Source: Streptomyces sp. TRM49041 (GTDB taxonomy: Bacteria; Actinomycetota; Actinomycetes; Streptomycetales; Streptomycetaceae). Taken from it: DNA of 64,000 bases. Location: assembly GCF_008271805.1 (NCBI RefSeq), contig NZ_VSRY01000144.1, positions 1 through 64,000 on the forward strand, read 5' to 3'. Below the pieces are notes generated by a model. It saw only the letters and a program-made list of their open reading frames with translations, had not been told where the DNA came from and made no database searches. Shown piece after piece: positions 7,856-15,939 of this stretch. The translations under genes were made by a program, and so were the position numbers. Positions within the stretch are counted from its first letter, which is position 1. Every line of letters begins with the position of its first letter.

Positions 7856-10075
7856 ATGAACGCGCCGTACGACGGTGACCGCGGCCAGGGCGCGGGCGGC
7901 GGCAGTGCGCCTTCGGGCGGCACGCCGTCCACCCCCGGGCCGGAACAGGTACCGCCCGCCGCCCAGCCGGCCCCCCAGGCCCCCTATGTCCAGGACGCCT
8001 ATGTCCAGGACGCCTACGACCACGACCCGTACCGGGCGCAGGACCTGTCCTCGCAGGACCCGGTCGACGAGGTCCTCTACGACCGGGCCGCGCATCCGCC
8101 GCCCCCGCCCGGCACCTACGAGAAGCCCCGCCCTCTCTACCAGCAGCCCGAGGCGACCCCGTACGCCCCCGACCCGCGCGTGTGGGCCCAGACGCCGCCG
8201 CCCGAGCCGGACGGGCCGTCCCGCCACCTTCCGTACGGCGACGACGCCCGGACCGTTCAGTTCACCGGCGTCGACGACCTGGTGACCCAGGCCGGTGAGG
8301 AGAGGCCCGCGCCCGATGTCTTCGCGCACCTCTACCGCGACCAGCAGGTCCAGGGCGATCCCCCGGCTCCTGCCGCGACCGCGGCACCGGCCGCGCCGCC
8401 CGAGCCGGCCGAGGTGGCGCCGCCACCGCCGCCGAAGAAGTCCGGCGGGAAGGCCGCCGGTCTGCTGAAGTCGAGCGCCGTGATGGCGGCCGGCACCCTG
8501 GTGTCCCGTCTCACCGGTTTCCTCCGGAGCCTGGTGATCACGGGTGCTCTCGGCGCGGCGACCCTCGGTGACGCCTTCACCGTCGCGTACACCCTGCCGA
8601 CGATGATCTACATCCTGACGGTCGGCGGCGGCCTCAACTCGGTCTTCGTCCCGCAGCTCGTCCGCTCGATGAAGAACGACGAGGACGGCGGCGAGGCGTT
8701 CGCCAACCGGCTGCTGACGCTCGTCATGGTCGCGCTGGGCCTGATCGTCGCGGTCGCGGTGTTCGTCGCGCCGCTCCTCGTGTACGCGATGTCCCCGACC
8801 ATCGCGAACGACCCCGACGCCAACAGCGTCGCCGTGACCTTCGCCCGGTTCTGCCTGCCCACGATCTTCTTCATGGGCGTGCATGTGGTGATGGGTCAGA
8901 TCCTCAACGCACGCGGCAGGTTCGGCGCGATGATGTGGACCCCGGTCCTCAACAACGTCGTCATGATCTTCACGTTCGGCCTGTTCATCTGGGTGTACGG
9001 CTCGTACTCCGAGACGAAGATGGGCGTGGACGTCATCCCGGACGAAGGCGTCCGGCTGCTCGGCGTCGGCACACTGCTCGGCCTGGTCGTCCAAGCGCTG
9101 GCGATGATCCCGTACCTGCGTGAGGCGGGTTTCCGGTTCCGCCCGCGCTTCGACTGGAAGGGCCAGGGCCTCGGCAAGACGGTCAAGCTGGCCAAGTGGA
9201 CGGTGCTGTTCGTCCTCGCCAACCAGGCAGGCGTCGTCGTCGTCACGCAGCTCGCCACCGCCGCGGGCAAGGCCTCCGGCACGGGCGGCGCGGGCATCCT
9301 CGCCTACTCCAACGCCCAGCTCATCTGGGGCATGCCACAGGCGATCATCACGGTTTCCGTCATGGCCGCGCTCCTGCCTCGCATCTCCCGCGCCGCACAC
9401 GACAACGACCCCGGTGCCGTCCGCGACGACATCTCGCAGGGCCTGCGCAACTCGGCGGTCGCCATCGTCCCCGTCGCGTTCGGCTTCCTCTCCCTCGGCG
9501 TGCCGATGTGCACCCTGCTGTACGCCTCCAGCGGCCTCGAGGCGGCCACGGGCATGGGCTTCATCCTCATGGCATTCGGCCTTGGCCTGATCCCCTACTC
9601 GGTCCAGTACGTCGTCCTGCGTGGCTTCTACGCCTACGAGGACACCCGCACGCCCTTCTACAACACGGTCATCGTGGCGGCGGTCAACGCCGCCGCGTCC
9701 GCGATCTGCTACGTCGTCCTCCCTCCCCGGTGGGCCGTTGTCGGCATGGCCGCCTCGTACGGCCTCGCCTACATGGTCGGGGTGGGCGTCGCATGGCGCA
9801 GACTGCGCAACCGGCTGGGTGGCGACCTCGACGGGGCCCACGTCATCCGTACGTACGCCCGGCTGTGCCTGGCTTCGGTCCCCGCCGCGCTGGCCTCCGG
9901 GGTGGTCGGGTTCGGCATCCTTTCGCTGCTCGGCATGGACGCGCTGGGCTCGCTCGTCGCTCTGGTGACCGGGGGAGTCGTGCTCCTCGCCGTCTTCTAC
10001 GTGGCGGCCCGCAAGATGCGTATCGAGGAGCTCAACGCCATGGTCGGCATGGTCCGGGGCCGTCTGGGCCGCTAG
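7856..10075 (+). CDS. murJ: Lipid II flippase MurJ (MviN family)
   Basis: Translocates lipid-linked peptidoglycan precursor across the membrane. The 739-residue protein starts at ATG 7856 behind GAGGTGGGG. The first ~195 residues are a Pro-rich, Tyr-rich cytoplasmic extension with a short duplicated YVQDAYVQDAY segment. The MATE-like/MviN core then begins at SSAVMAAGTLVSRLTGFLRS and contains about fourteen membrane segments, with the conserved AYTLPTMIYILTVGGGLNSVFVPQ region. In Mycobacterium tuberculosis the homologous protein is fused to a pseudokinase and an extracellular domain; here that part is encoded by the next gene. Confidence 0.93.
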   Translation: MNAPYDGDRGQGAGGGSAPSGGTPSTPGPEQVPPAAQPAPQAPYVQDAYVQDAYDHDPYRAQDLSSQDPVDEVLYDRAAHPPPPPGTYEKPRPLYQQPEATPYAPDPRVWAQTPPPEPDGPSRHLPYGDDARTVQFTGVDDLVTQAGEERPAPDVFAHLYRDQQVQGDPPAPAATAAPAAPPEPAEVAPPPPPKKSGGKAAGLLKSSAVMAAGTLVSRLTGFLRSLVITGALGAATLGDAFTVAYTLPTMIYILTVGGGLNSVFVPQLVRSMKNDEDGGEAFANRLLTLVMVALGLIVAVAVFVAPLLVYAMSPTIANDPDANSVAVTFARFCLPTIFFMGVHVVMGQILNARGRFGAMMWTPVLNNVVMIFTFGLFIWVYGSYSETKMGVDVIPDEGVRLLGVGTLLGLVVQALAMIPYLREAGFRFRPRFDWKGQGLGKTVKLAKWTVLFVLANQAGVVVVTQLATAAGKASGTGGAGILAYSNAQLIWGMPQAIITVSVMAALLPRISRAAHDNDPGAVRDDISQGLRNSAVAIVPVAFGFLSLGVPMCTLLYASSGLEAATGMGFILMAFGLGLIPYSVQYVVLRGFYAYEDTRTPFYNTVIVAAVNAAASAICYVVLPPRWAVVGMAASYGLAYMVGVGVAWRRLRNRLGGDLDGAHVIRTYARLCLASVPAALASGVVGFGILSLLGMDALGSLVALVTGGVVLLAVFYVAARKMRIEELNAMVGMVRGRLGR

Positions 10076-10195
10076 AGACTCGGGGCGGCCGCACAACCAT
10101 CACCGGCCACCGCGTGTCGTGCATAGCGGCGGACTGTGGGCACAATTGGCATGGCTGTTGGATATGGCGCATCGGATGGGGAGGCAGGAACGACG

Positions 10196-11917
10196 GTGGC
10201 GGAACGTAGCACGGCTGCCGTCGACGTGGCCGACAACAGCGGTGACGACCCGCTGACCGCCAAGGCGGACGGGACCACGGCCGACGGGGCGGAAGCACAG
10301 GACGCGACGGACATGTCTTCCCGGAACACGGACGGCGAACGAGGAACCGAGGAAGAGCCCGCCATCAAGGCACCCGAGTTGCACAGCGGACACAAACTCG
10401 CCCGCCGTTACCGGCTGGAGGAGTGCGTCACCCGTCTGGACGGTTTCAGCAGTTGGCGTGCCGTCGACGAGAAACTCCGCCGCGCCGTCGGCGTCCATGT
10501 ACTGCCCGCCGACCACCCCAGGGCGCGGTCGGTACTCGCGGCCGCACGCTCCTCGGCACTGCTCGGCGACCCCCGGTTCGTCCAGGTCCTCGACGCCGTC
10601 GAGGAGAACGACCTCGTCTACGTCGTGCACGAGTGGCTTCCGGACGCCACCGAACTGACCACCCTGCTCGCCGCGGGCCCCCTGGAGCCGTACGACGCCT
10701 ATCAGCTCGTCAGCCAGGTCTCCCAGGCGATGGCCGCCGCGCACCGCGAGGGGCTCGCCCATCTGAGGCTCACGCCCGGAGCGGTGCTGCGCACCTCCAC
10801 GGGCCAGTACCGGATCCGCGGGCTCGCCGTGAACGCCGCTCTGCGCGGGATCAGCGTGGACCGACCCCAGCTCACCGACACCGAGGCGATCGGCGCGCTG
10901 CTCTACGCGGCGCTGACGCAGCGCTGGCCGTACGAGAACGACGCCCACGGCCTGTCCGGCCTGCCGAAGGGCGTCGGGCTGATCGCCCCCGACCAGGTCC
11001 GGGCGGGGGTTCACCGGGGCCTCTCCGACCTGGCCATGCGCGCGCTCGCCAACGACGGCGCGACCGCGTCCCGCCAGGAGCCCGCCTGCACGACCCCTGA
11101 CGAGCTCACCAAGGCCGTCGCGGCCATGCCCCGCATCCGCCCTCCGGAGCCGGCCTTCCCGTCCGCGCCGGAGTACCAGCGGACGACCTACCAACAGGGC
11201 AACTACGGGCGTCCGCACCAGCACCCGAGCGCAGCGGCCACCCAGCCGGTGCCCGCGCCGCCCGCGCCCCTGCAGAGCCGCACGGGCAAGGCGCTGAAGT
11301 GGGCGGTGTCCGCACTCCTGATCGCCGCCCTCGGCCTCGGCAGCTGGCAGATCGCGGACAGGCTGCTCGAGAAGGAGCCGCCGAAGGACGACCCCGGCAC
11401 CAGCCAGCCCACGACGGCACCCCAGGACGAGAAGCCCCGGGCACCGGTCCTGCTGCCGATCCAGAACGCCAAGGAGTACGCCCCCGACGGCAATCCGCAG
11501 AACGCCGATGCCGCGGAGAACACCTACGACTCCGACGCGCAGAGCTACTGGCGCACCAGGAGCTACGTCGACGGCCCGGATCTCGTTCCGCTCGTGAAGG
11601 AGGGTGTGGGCATCGTCTACGACCTCGGGGCGGAGAAGGACGTGTCCGCCGCGTCCATAGCGCTGCGCTTCGTCGGTGACCACACCACGATCACCCTCTA
11701 CGCCACCGACGGGCTGTCCCCGTCCGGCACGGTCGGCGGAATGCAGAAGATCGCGACGGGCCGGACCGACGACCGGACGCTGAAGCTGACCGCGGACAAG
11801 CCTGTGAAGAGCCGCTACGTGCTGCTGTGGATGACCGCGATGCCCTACGCGCCGGGCGATCAGTACAGCGACCCGGGCCACAAGCAGGCGATCACCGACG
11901 TCAAGTTCACCGGCTGA
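10196..11917 (+). CDS. Membrane pseudokinase with extracellular discoidin-like domain (MurJ partner)
   Basis: A 573-residue protein from GTG 10196 behind GGGAGG. After an acidic N-terminal stretch comes a protein-kinase fold starting HSGHKLARRYRLEECVTRLD. The catalytic elements are lost: the VAVK lysine position reads AVGVHVL, the HRD loop reads HLRLTPGAVLR, and the DFG region reads IRGLAVNAAL. A Pro/Gln-rich linker leads to one transmembrane helix (WAVSALLIAALGLGSWQIA). The C-terminal extracytoplasmic part (from YAPDGNPQNADAAENTYDSD to the end) looks like an F5/8 type C, galactose-binding-like fold. Arrangement and order match the second half of the mycobacterial MurJ fusion (Rv3910), whose phosphorylated pseudokinase recruits FhaA; fhaA and pknB are both in this window. 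Confidence 0.87.
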   Translation: MAERSTAAVDVADNSGDDPLTAKADGTTADGAEAQDATDMSSRNTDGERGTEEEPAIKAPELHSGHKLARRYRLEECVTRLDGFSSWRAVDEKLRRAVGVHVLPADHPRARSVLAAARSSALLGDPRFVQVLDAVEENDLVYVVHEWLPDATELTTLLAAGPLEPYDAYQLVSQVSQAMAAAHREGLAHLRLTPGAVLRTSTGQYRIRGLAVNAALRGISVDRPQLTDTEAIGALLYAALTQRWPYENDAHGLSGLPKGVGLIAPDQVRAGVHRGLSDLAMRALANDGATASRQEPACTTPDELTKAVAAMPRIRPPEPAFPSAPEYQRTTYQQGNYGRPHQHPSAAATQPVPAPPAPLQSRTGKALKWAVSALLIAALGLGSWQIADRLLEKEPPKDDPGTSQPTTAPQDEKPRAPVLLPIQNAKEYAPDGNPQNADAAENTYDSDAQSYWRTRSYVDGPDLVPLVKEGVGIVYDLGAEKDVSAASIALRFVGDHTTITLYATDGLSPSGTVGGMQKIATGRTDDRTLKLTADKPVKSRYVLLWMTAMPYAPGDQYSDPGHKQAITDVKFTG

Positions 11918-11945
11918 TCCCAGCCGTCGCGGGAGAGGTCTCACC

Positions 11946-12650
11946 GTGGACGACGCCACACTCGGCAAGGCGAGCGATCAGGAACTGCTCGACAGGCATG
12001 TCGCCGGCGATCCTGACGCCTTCGGTGAGTTGGTGCGCCGCCATCGCGACCGGCTCTGGGCGGTGGCCCTGCGCACGCTCGGGGACCGCGAGGAGGCGGC
12101 CGACGCCGTCCAGGACGCCCTCGTCTCGGCGTTCCGCGCGGCCCACACCTTCCGCGGTCAGTCCGCCGTCACCACGTGGCTGCACCGCATCACCGTCAAC
12201 GCCTGCCTGGACCGTGCCCGCAAGTCGGCGTCCCGCAGAACCTCGCCTCTGGACGACACCGAGCGGCTGGAGCAGCTTCTGGAGCCCCACGAGTCCGCGG
12301 AGGCCCCGGCCGAGCGGCAGGACCTCCACCGGCAACTGCTGGCCGCCCTGGCGAAGCTTCCCCCCGACCAGCGTGCCGCCCTGGTCCTGGTGGACATGCA
12401 GGGCTATGCCGTGGCCGAAGCGGCGAGCGTCCTGGGCGTCCCGACCGGAACCGTCAAGAGCCGGTGCGCCCGCGGCCGGGCCCGGCTGCTCCCCATGCTC
12501 ACTCATCTGCGCGGTGACGCGGTGGATAACAGCGGCACCGACCGGGGAAGGAACCGGACGCCAGGGACATCCGTCCCACCGGCGTCGGGACCCAGGGACC
12601 CAGGACCAAATGATCCTGCTGCTGTGAAGGGCGGAGGTGGACGCGCGTGA
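11946..12650 (+). CDS. sigM: ECF RNA polymerase sigma factor, SigM type
   Basis: A 234-residue group 4 sigma factor from GTG 11946 behind GGAGAGG. Region 2 spans about residues 20-90 (DPDAFGELVRRHRDRLWAVA, EEAADAVQDALVSAFRAAHT, TWLHRITVNACLDRAR). Region 4 lies around 135-185 (LAKLPPDQRAALVLVDMQGY, GVPTGTVKSRCARGRARL). A Gly/Pro-rich tail of some 35 residues follows. It ends in a 4-base overlap with the zinc-binding anti-sigma gene, so the two are translationally coupled. The order murJ, pseudokinase, sigM, anti-sigma, trxB, trxA parallels the end of the M. tuberculosis chromosome. The same name is used in S. coelicolor for an unrelated sigma factor elsewhere. Confidence 0.9.
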   Translation: MDDATLGKASDQELLDRHVAGDPDAFGELVRRHRDRLWAVALRTLGDREEAADAVQDALVSAFRAAHTFRGQSAVTTWLHRITVNACLDRARKSASRRTSPLDDTERLEQLLEPHESAEAPAERQDLHRQLLAALAKLPPDQRAALVLVDMQGYAVAEAASVLGVPTGTVKSRCARGRARLLPMLTHLRGDAVDNSGTDRGRNRTPGTSVPPASGPRDPGPNDPAAVKGGGGRA

Positions 12651-13564
12651 CATCCACGGCCGACACAACTCAGCACCCGGACGTCTCGGAGATCTCCGAT
12701 CTCACGGAAGGCGTCCTCCCACCGTCCCGGACGGTCGATGTGCGCCGCCATCTCGACAGCTGCGTCCTCTGCGCCGATGTACGGAACTCGCTGGAGGAGA
12801 TCCGCGGGCTCCTCGGCACCCTCCCAGGGCCGGCCCGTATGCCGGTCGACGTCGCGGAGCGCATCGATGCCGCCCTCGCCGCCGAGGCACTTCTGAACGC
12901 CACCACGCCGGACGACACCGCGCTTGTTTCACGTGAAACGGTGGCCGCAGAGCCCGGGCGCCGGCCTGTGAGGCGCAAGGCCGCGGAGCGGCCGCTCGCC
13001 CCGCCGGCCGGGCGCCCTCACGGCCCGACCGGCCCCGGACGGAATCCCTCACGCCGCCGTCGGCACGCCGTTCTGGGCGCTGTCTGCGGCCTGGCGGCGG
13101 TCAGCCTGAGTGTGGTGCTCTTCCAGGCGTCCCGGCCCACCGGGGACGATCCTGCGACCGCGAAAGCCGACGCCGCGGTCTCCGAGAGCCACGACGCCCG
13201 GTTCTCGGGGACGGTGCTGGCGGACAGGGTCCGATCGCTCCTGGTCTCCCCCGAGGGCCCGGGCGCCAAGACGCCAGGCCTCCAGCGCGAAGGAGGAGTG
13301 GACGCGCAGGACGTCAATCCGATGAGGAACCTGCCGGGAGCGGACATGCCGCTCTGTGTCCAGCGAGGACTGAACCGCAGCGAGCAGCCCCTCGCGTCCG
13401 AGCCCGGCGAGTACGCCGGCCGCCCCGCCTATCTGGTCCTTCTCCCGCACCCCGGCGCCGACACGCAGGTGGACGCCTATGTCCTGGACGCCACGTGTGC
13501 GACCTCCAAGGCCGCCACCGCGACCGCGGACGTGCTGCTGAAGCGGTCTTACGCGCGTCCCTGA
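12647..13564 (+). CDS. Membrane anti-sigma factor with zinc-binding ZAS motif
   Basis: A 305-residue protein whose GTG 12647 overlaps the sigM stop (GTGA). Residues 35-42 read HLDSCVLC, the H-x3-C-x2-C zinc signature of ZAS anti-sigma domains, so it probably sequesters SigM. A Pro/Arg-rich linker is followed by one membrane helix near 140-160 (AVLGAVCGLAAVSLSVVLF) and an extracytoplasmic domain of about 140 residues with two cysteines. A perfect parS site lies inside the gene and is read as VSRET, so the protein sequence there is fixed by the ParB site. No transcription terminator is visible between it and trxB. Confidence 0.88.
   Translation: MTSTADTTQHPDVSEISDLTEGVLPPSRTVDVRRHLDSCVLCADVRNSLEEIRGLLGTLPGPARMPVDVAERIDAALAAEALLNATTPDDTALVSRETVAAEPGRRPVRRKAAERPLAPPAGRPHGPTGPGRNPSRRRRHAVLGAVCGLAAVSLSVVLFQASRPTGDDPATAKADAAVSESHDARFSGTVLADRVRSLLVSPEGPGAKTPGLQREGGVDAQDVNPMRNLPGADMPLCVQRGLNRSEQPLASEPGEYAGRPAYLVLLPHPGADTQVDAYVLDATCATSKAATATADVLLKRSYARP
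12926..12939. promoter_or_regulatory. parS site (perfect) inside the anti-sigma gene
   Basis: Exact GTTTCACGTGAAAC within coding sequence, read in frame as Val-Ser-Arg-Glu-Thr. Unlike the intergenic copies, its flanks do not extend the palindrome. Confidence 0.92.
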
Positions 13565-13594
13565 CAGACGCGCCTACAGCCGCACGGGCTCCAC

Positions 13595-13621
13595 GGGAAT
13601 GCCCGCCCCTTAGGATCCGTT
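13595..13621 (+). promoter_or_regulatory. SigR-type (disulfide stress) promoter of trxBA
   Basis: GGGAAT (13595-13600), 18 bases, then GTT (13619-13621) followed by GGG. This matches the established SigR consensus GGAAT-N18-GTT, which drives the thioredoxin operon in S. coelicolor under thiol oxidation. It lies 70 bases before the trxB start. Confidence 0.83.
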
Positions 13622-13690
13622 GGGTGGGGTGAGAGTCTTGACCCGGCCCCCGTAGGCAGTAAGCAGTCTGCAGAGACGAGGAAGAAACCC

Positions 13691-14665
13691 GTGAGCGACG
13701 TCCGAAACGTGATCATCATCGGCTCCGGGCCCGCCGGTTACACGGCAGCGCTCTACACGGCGCGCGCGTCGCTGAAGCCGCTGGTCTTCGAAGGTGCCGT
13801 CACCGCCGGTGGCGCACTTATGAACACGACCGACGTGGAGAACTTCCCCGGGTTCCGTGAGGGCATCATGGGCCCGGAGCTCATGGACAACATGCGGGCC
13901 CAGGCCGAGCGCTTCGGCGCCGAGCTGGTTCCGGACGATGTCGTCGCCGTCGACCTGACTGGTGACATCAAGACCGTGACGGACACCGCAGGCACCGTGT
14001 ACCGGGCCAAGGCGGTCATCGTGACCACCGGCTCACAGCACCGCAAGCTCGGCCTGCCGAACGAGGACGCCCTCTCCGGTCGTGGTGTCTCCTGGTGCGC
14101 CACCTGCGACGGCTTCTTCTTCAAGGACCAGGACATCGCCGTCGTCGGCGGCGGCGACACCGCGATGGAGGAGGCGACCTTCCTCTCCCGCTTCGCCAAG
14201 TCCGTCACGGTGGTGCACCGCCGGGACACCCTGCGCGCCTCCAAGGCGATGCAGGAGCGTGCCTTCGCCGACCCGAAGATCTCCTTCGCCTGGGACAGCG
14301 AGGTCGCGACCATTCACGGCGAGCAGAAGCTCACGGGCCTCACCCTGCGCAACACCAAGTCGGGCGAGACTTCCGAGCTGCCGGTGACCGGCCTGTTCAT
14401 CGCCGTCGGCCACGACCCGCGTACGGAGCTCTTCAAGGGCCAGCTCGAGCTGGACGACGATGGCTACCTGAAGGTGGACGCGCCGTCCACGCGTACCAAC
14501 CTGACGGGCGTTTTCGCCGCCGGTGACGTCGTCGACCACACCTACCGTCAGGCCATCACGGCCGCCGGTACGGGCTGCTCCGCCGCGCTGGACGCCGAGC
14601 GCTTCCTCGCCGCGCTCGCCGACACGGAGCAACTGGCCGAGCCGGAGAAGACCCCCGCGGTCTGA
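13691..14665 (+). CDS. trxB: Thioredoxin reductase
   Basis: A 324-residue NADPH-dependent FAD enzyme that reduces thioredoxin. GTG 13691 follows a GAGGAAG ribosome site. The FAD-binding start reads VIIIGSGPAGYTAALYTARA, the redox-active disulfide is SWCATCDGFFF near residue 136, and the NADPH site is VVGGGDTAMEEATFLSRF. The second FAD motif, TGVFAAGDVVDHTYRQAITA, lies near the C-terminus. It heads a two-gene operon with trxA and sits behind a SigR-type promoter, so induction by disulfide stress is expected. Confidence 0.97.
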   Translation: MSDVRNVIIIGSGPAGYTAALYTARASLKPLVFEGAVTAGGALMNTTDVENFPGFREGIMGPELMDNMRAQAERFGAELVPDDVVAVDLTGDIKTVTDTAGTVYRAKAVIVTTGSQHRKLGLPNEDALSGRGVSWCATCDGFFFKDQDIAVVGGGDTAMEEATFLSRFAKSVTVVHRRDTLRASKAMQERAFADPKISFAWDSEVATIHGEQKLTGLTLRNTKSGETSELPVTGLFIAVGHDPRTELFKGQLELDDDGYLKVDAPSTRTNLTGVFAAGDVVDHTYRQAITAAGTGCSAALDAERFLAALADTEQLAEPEKTPAV

Positions 14666-14710
14666 CCTGCTGATCCCCCACCCACACCCCGCACAGTGAA
14701 GGAGCCCGCA

Positions 14711-15055
14711 GTGGCCGAGCTGAAGGAAGTGACCGACGCCTCGTTCGAGGAGGCCGTCCTCAAGAGCGACAAGCCCGTACTGGTGGACTTCTGGGCTGCC
14801 TGGTGCGGCCCGTGCCGCCAGATCGCCCCGTCGCTGAAGGCGATCGCCGACGAGTACGGCGACCAGCTCGAGGTCGTCAAGCTCAACATCGACGAGAACC
14901 CGGCCACGGCCGCGAAGTACGGCGTCATGTCGATCCCCACCCTGAACGTCTACCAGGGTGGCGAGGTCGCCAAGACCATCGTCGGTGCCAAGCCGAAGGC
15001 CGCGATCGTCCGCGACCTGGCCGACTTCATCAGCGAAGAGGCCACCAAGGCGTGA
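14711..15055 (+). CDS. trxA: Thioredoxin
   Basis: A 114-residue cytoplasmic thioredoxin with the active-site sequence WCGPC at residues 31-35 within FWAAWCGPCRQIAPSLKAIA. The cis-proline segment SIPTLNVYQGG is also present. GTG 14711 is chosen because an AAGGAG (14699-14704) sits at ideal spacing; a GTG at 14696 would start inside that site. It follows trxB by 45 bases in the same operon and is followed by a parS pair and a strong hairpin. Confidence 0.96.
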   Translation: MAELKEVTDASFEEAVLKSDKPVLVDFWAAWCGPCRQIAPSLKAIADEYGDQLEVVKLNIDENPATAAKYGVMSIPTLNVYQGGEVAKTIVGAKPKAAIVRDLADFISEEATKA

Positions 15056-15067
15056 ACCTCCGCCTCG

Positions 15068-15081
15068 GTTTCACGTGACAC
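15068..15081. promoter_or_regulatory. Degenerate parS site
   Basis: GTTTCACGTGACAC differs from the consensus at one position (A to C at base 12). It lies 17 bases from a perfect site, so ParB spreading or cooperative loading could still involve it. Confidence 0.6.
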
Positions 15082-15084
15082 GCT

Positions 15085-15098
15085 GTTTCACGTGAAAC
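15085..15098. promoter_or_regulatory. parS site (perfect)
   Basis: Exact GTTTCACGTGAAAC between trxA and the acetyltransferase gene, extended to a perfect 22-bp palindrome (15081-15102). Confidence 0.93.
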
Positions 15099-15102
15099 AG
15101 CG

Positions 15103-15132
15103 AACGGCCCATCCCTTCGGGGGTGGGCCGTT
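15103..15132. terminator. Bidirectional hairpin between trxA and the GNAT gene
   Basis: A 13-bp stem (AACGGCCCATCCC against GGGGTGGGCCGTT, one G-U pair) closes on a TTCG tetraloop. It serves the converging trxBA and acetyltransferase transcripts. Confidence 0.85.
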
Positions 15133-15145
15133 GTCGTACCGGTGG

Positions 15146-15763
15146 TCAGAGCGGCCGCAGCGCCGGTTCCTTCTGCACCGCACCGAGCAGACGGTCCAGC
15201 GCCAGCTCGACGTCCTCCTTCCACGACAGCGTGCTGCGCAGTTCGAGTCGCAGCCGCGGGTACCTCGGGTGTGGGCGCACCGTCTTGAAGCCCACGGCCA
15301 GCAGATGGTCGGCGGGCAGGACGCAGGCCGGCTCCTTCCAACGGGCGTCACCGAAGGCTTCGACGGCCTTGAACCCCCGCCGCAGCAGATCCTTCGCCAC
15401 GGTCTGCACCATCACCCGCCCCAGCCCCTGCCCCTGGTATCCGGGTGTGATCCACGCGGTCATCAGCTGGACGGCATCGGGGGACACAGGGCTGGTGGGG
15501 AACGCGGTGGAGCGCGGCACATAGGCCGGCGGGGCGTACAGCACATAGCCCACCGGGACTTCGTCCACATAGACGACGCGGCCACATGAGCCCCAGTCGA
15601 GGAGCACGGCGGAGATCCATGCCTCCTTCTCCAGCTCCGGCGTGCCCGCCTTCACCGCGGCTTCTCCGCTGACCGGGTCGAGCTCCCAGAAGACGCAGGT
15701 ACGGCAGCGCTTGGGGAGGTCCGGAAGGTTGTCCAACGTGAGCGGTACGAGCCGACGCCCCAT
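15146..15763 (-). CDS. GNAT family N-acetyltransferase
   Basis: A 205-residue protein from ATG 15763. It contains a GNAT acetyl-CoA binding region, MTAWITPGYQGQGLGRVMVQ, with the Q/R-x-x-G-x-G/A-like signature (YQGQGLG). It begins MGRRLVPLTLDNLPDLPKRC with several cysteines (PKRCRTCVFWELD), which is typical of the actinobacterial group found next to parAB. The substrate is unknown. The gene follows parB on the minus strand, but a nested hairpin between them suggests separate transcription. Confidence 0.87.
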   Translation of the reverse strand: MGRRLVPLTLDNLPDLPKRCRTCVFWELDPVSGEAAVKAGTPELEKEAWISAVLLDWGSCGRVVYVDEVPVGYVLYAPPAYVPRSTAFPTSPVSPDAVQLMTAWITPGYQGQGLGRVMVQTVAKDLLRRGFKAVEAFGDARWKEPACVLPADHLLAVGFKTVRPHPRYPRLRLELRSTLSWKEDVELALDRLLGAVQKEPALRPL

Positions 15764-15865
15764 GAAGGTTGTTCCTCACTTCCTTCGTCTGCCGCACCAC
15801 GGGCGGCGAATGCGCATACCCGAACGCATCGTATCGATCGGGTGATGACTCGCATACGGGAAAAG

Positions 15866-15920
15866 GCCAGAGGGCGGACCGCGCTCCGGTGGACCACCGG
15901 AAACCAGCCCGCCCTCTGGC
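15866..15920 (-). terminator. Nested hairpin terminator after parB
   Basis: GCCAGAGGGC (15866-15875) pairs with GCCCTCTGGC (15911-15920), enclosing a second stem of CCGGTGG with CCACCGG. It begins 20 bases past the parB stop codon, on the parB side of the gap to the GNAT gene. Confidence 0.75.
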
Positions 15921-15939
15921 GCTCAGCGACCTGTAGGAG

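Noticed and set aside
7169..10096. A 975-codon open frame on the minus strand across murJ
   Set aside because: It is antisense to a clear MurJ gene; its composition (Arg, Gly, Asp, His, Val-rich without structure) is the usual mirror of GC-rich coding DNA.
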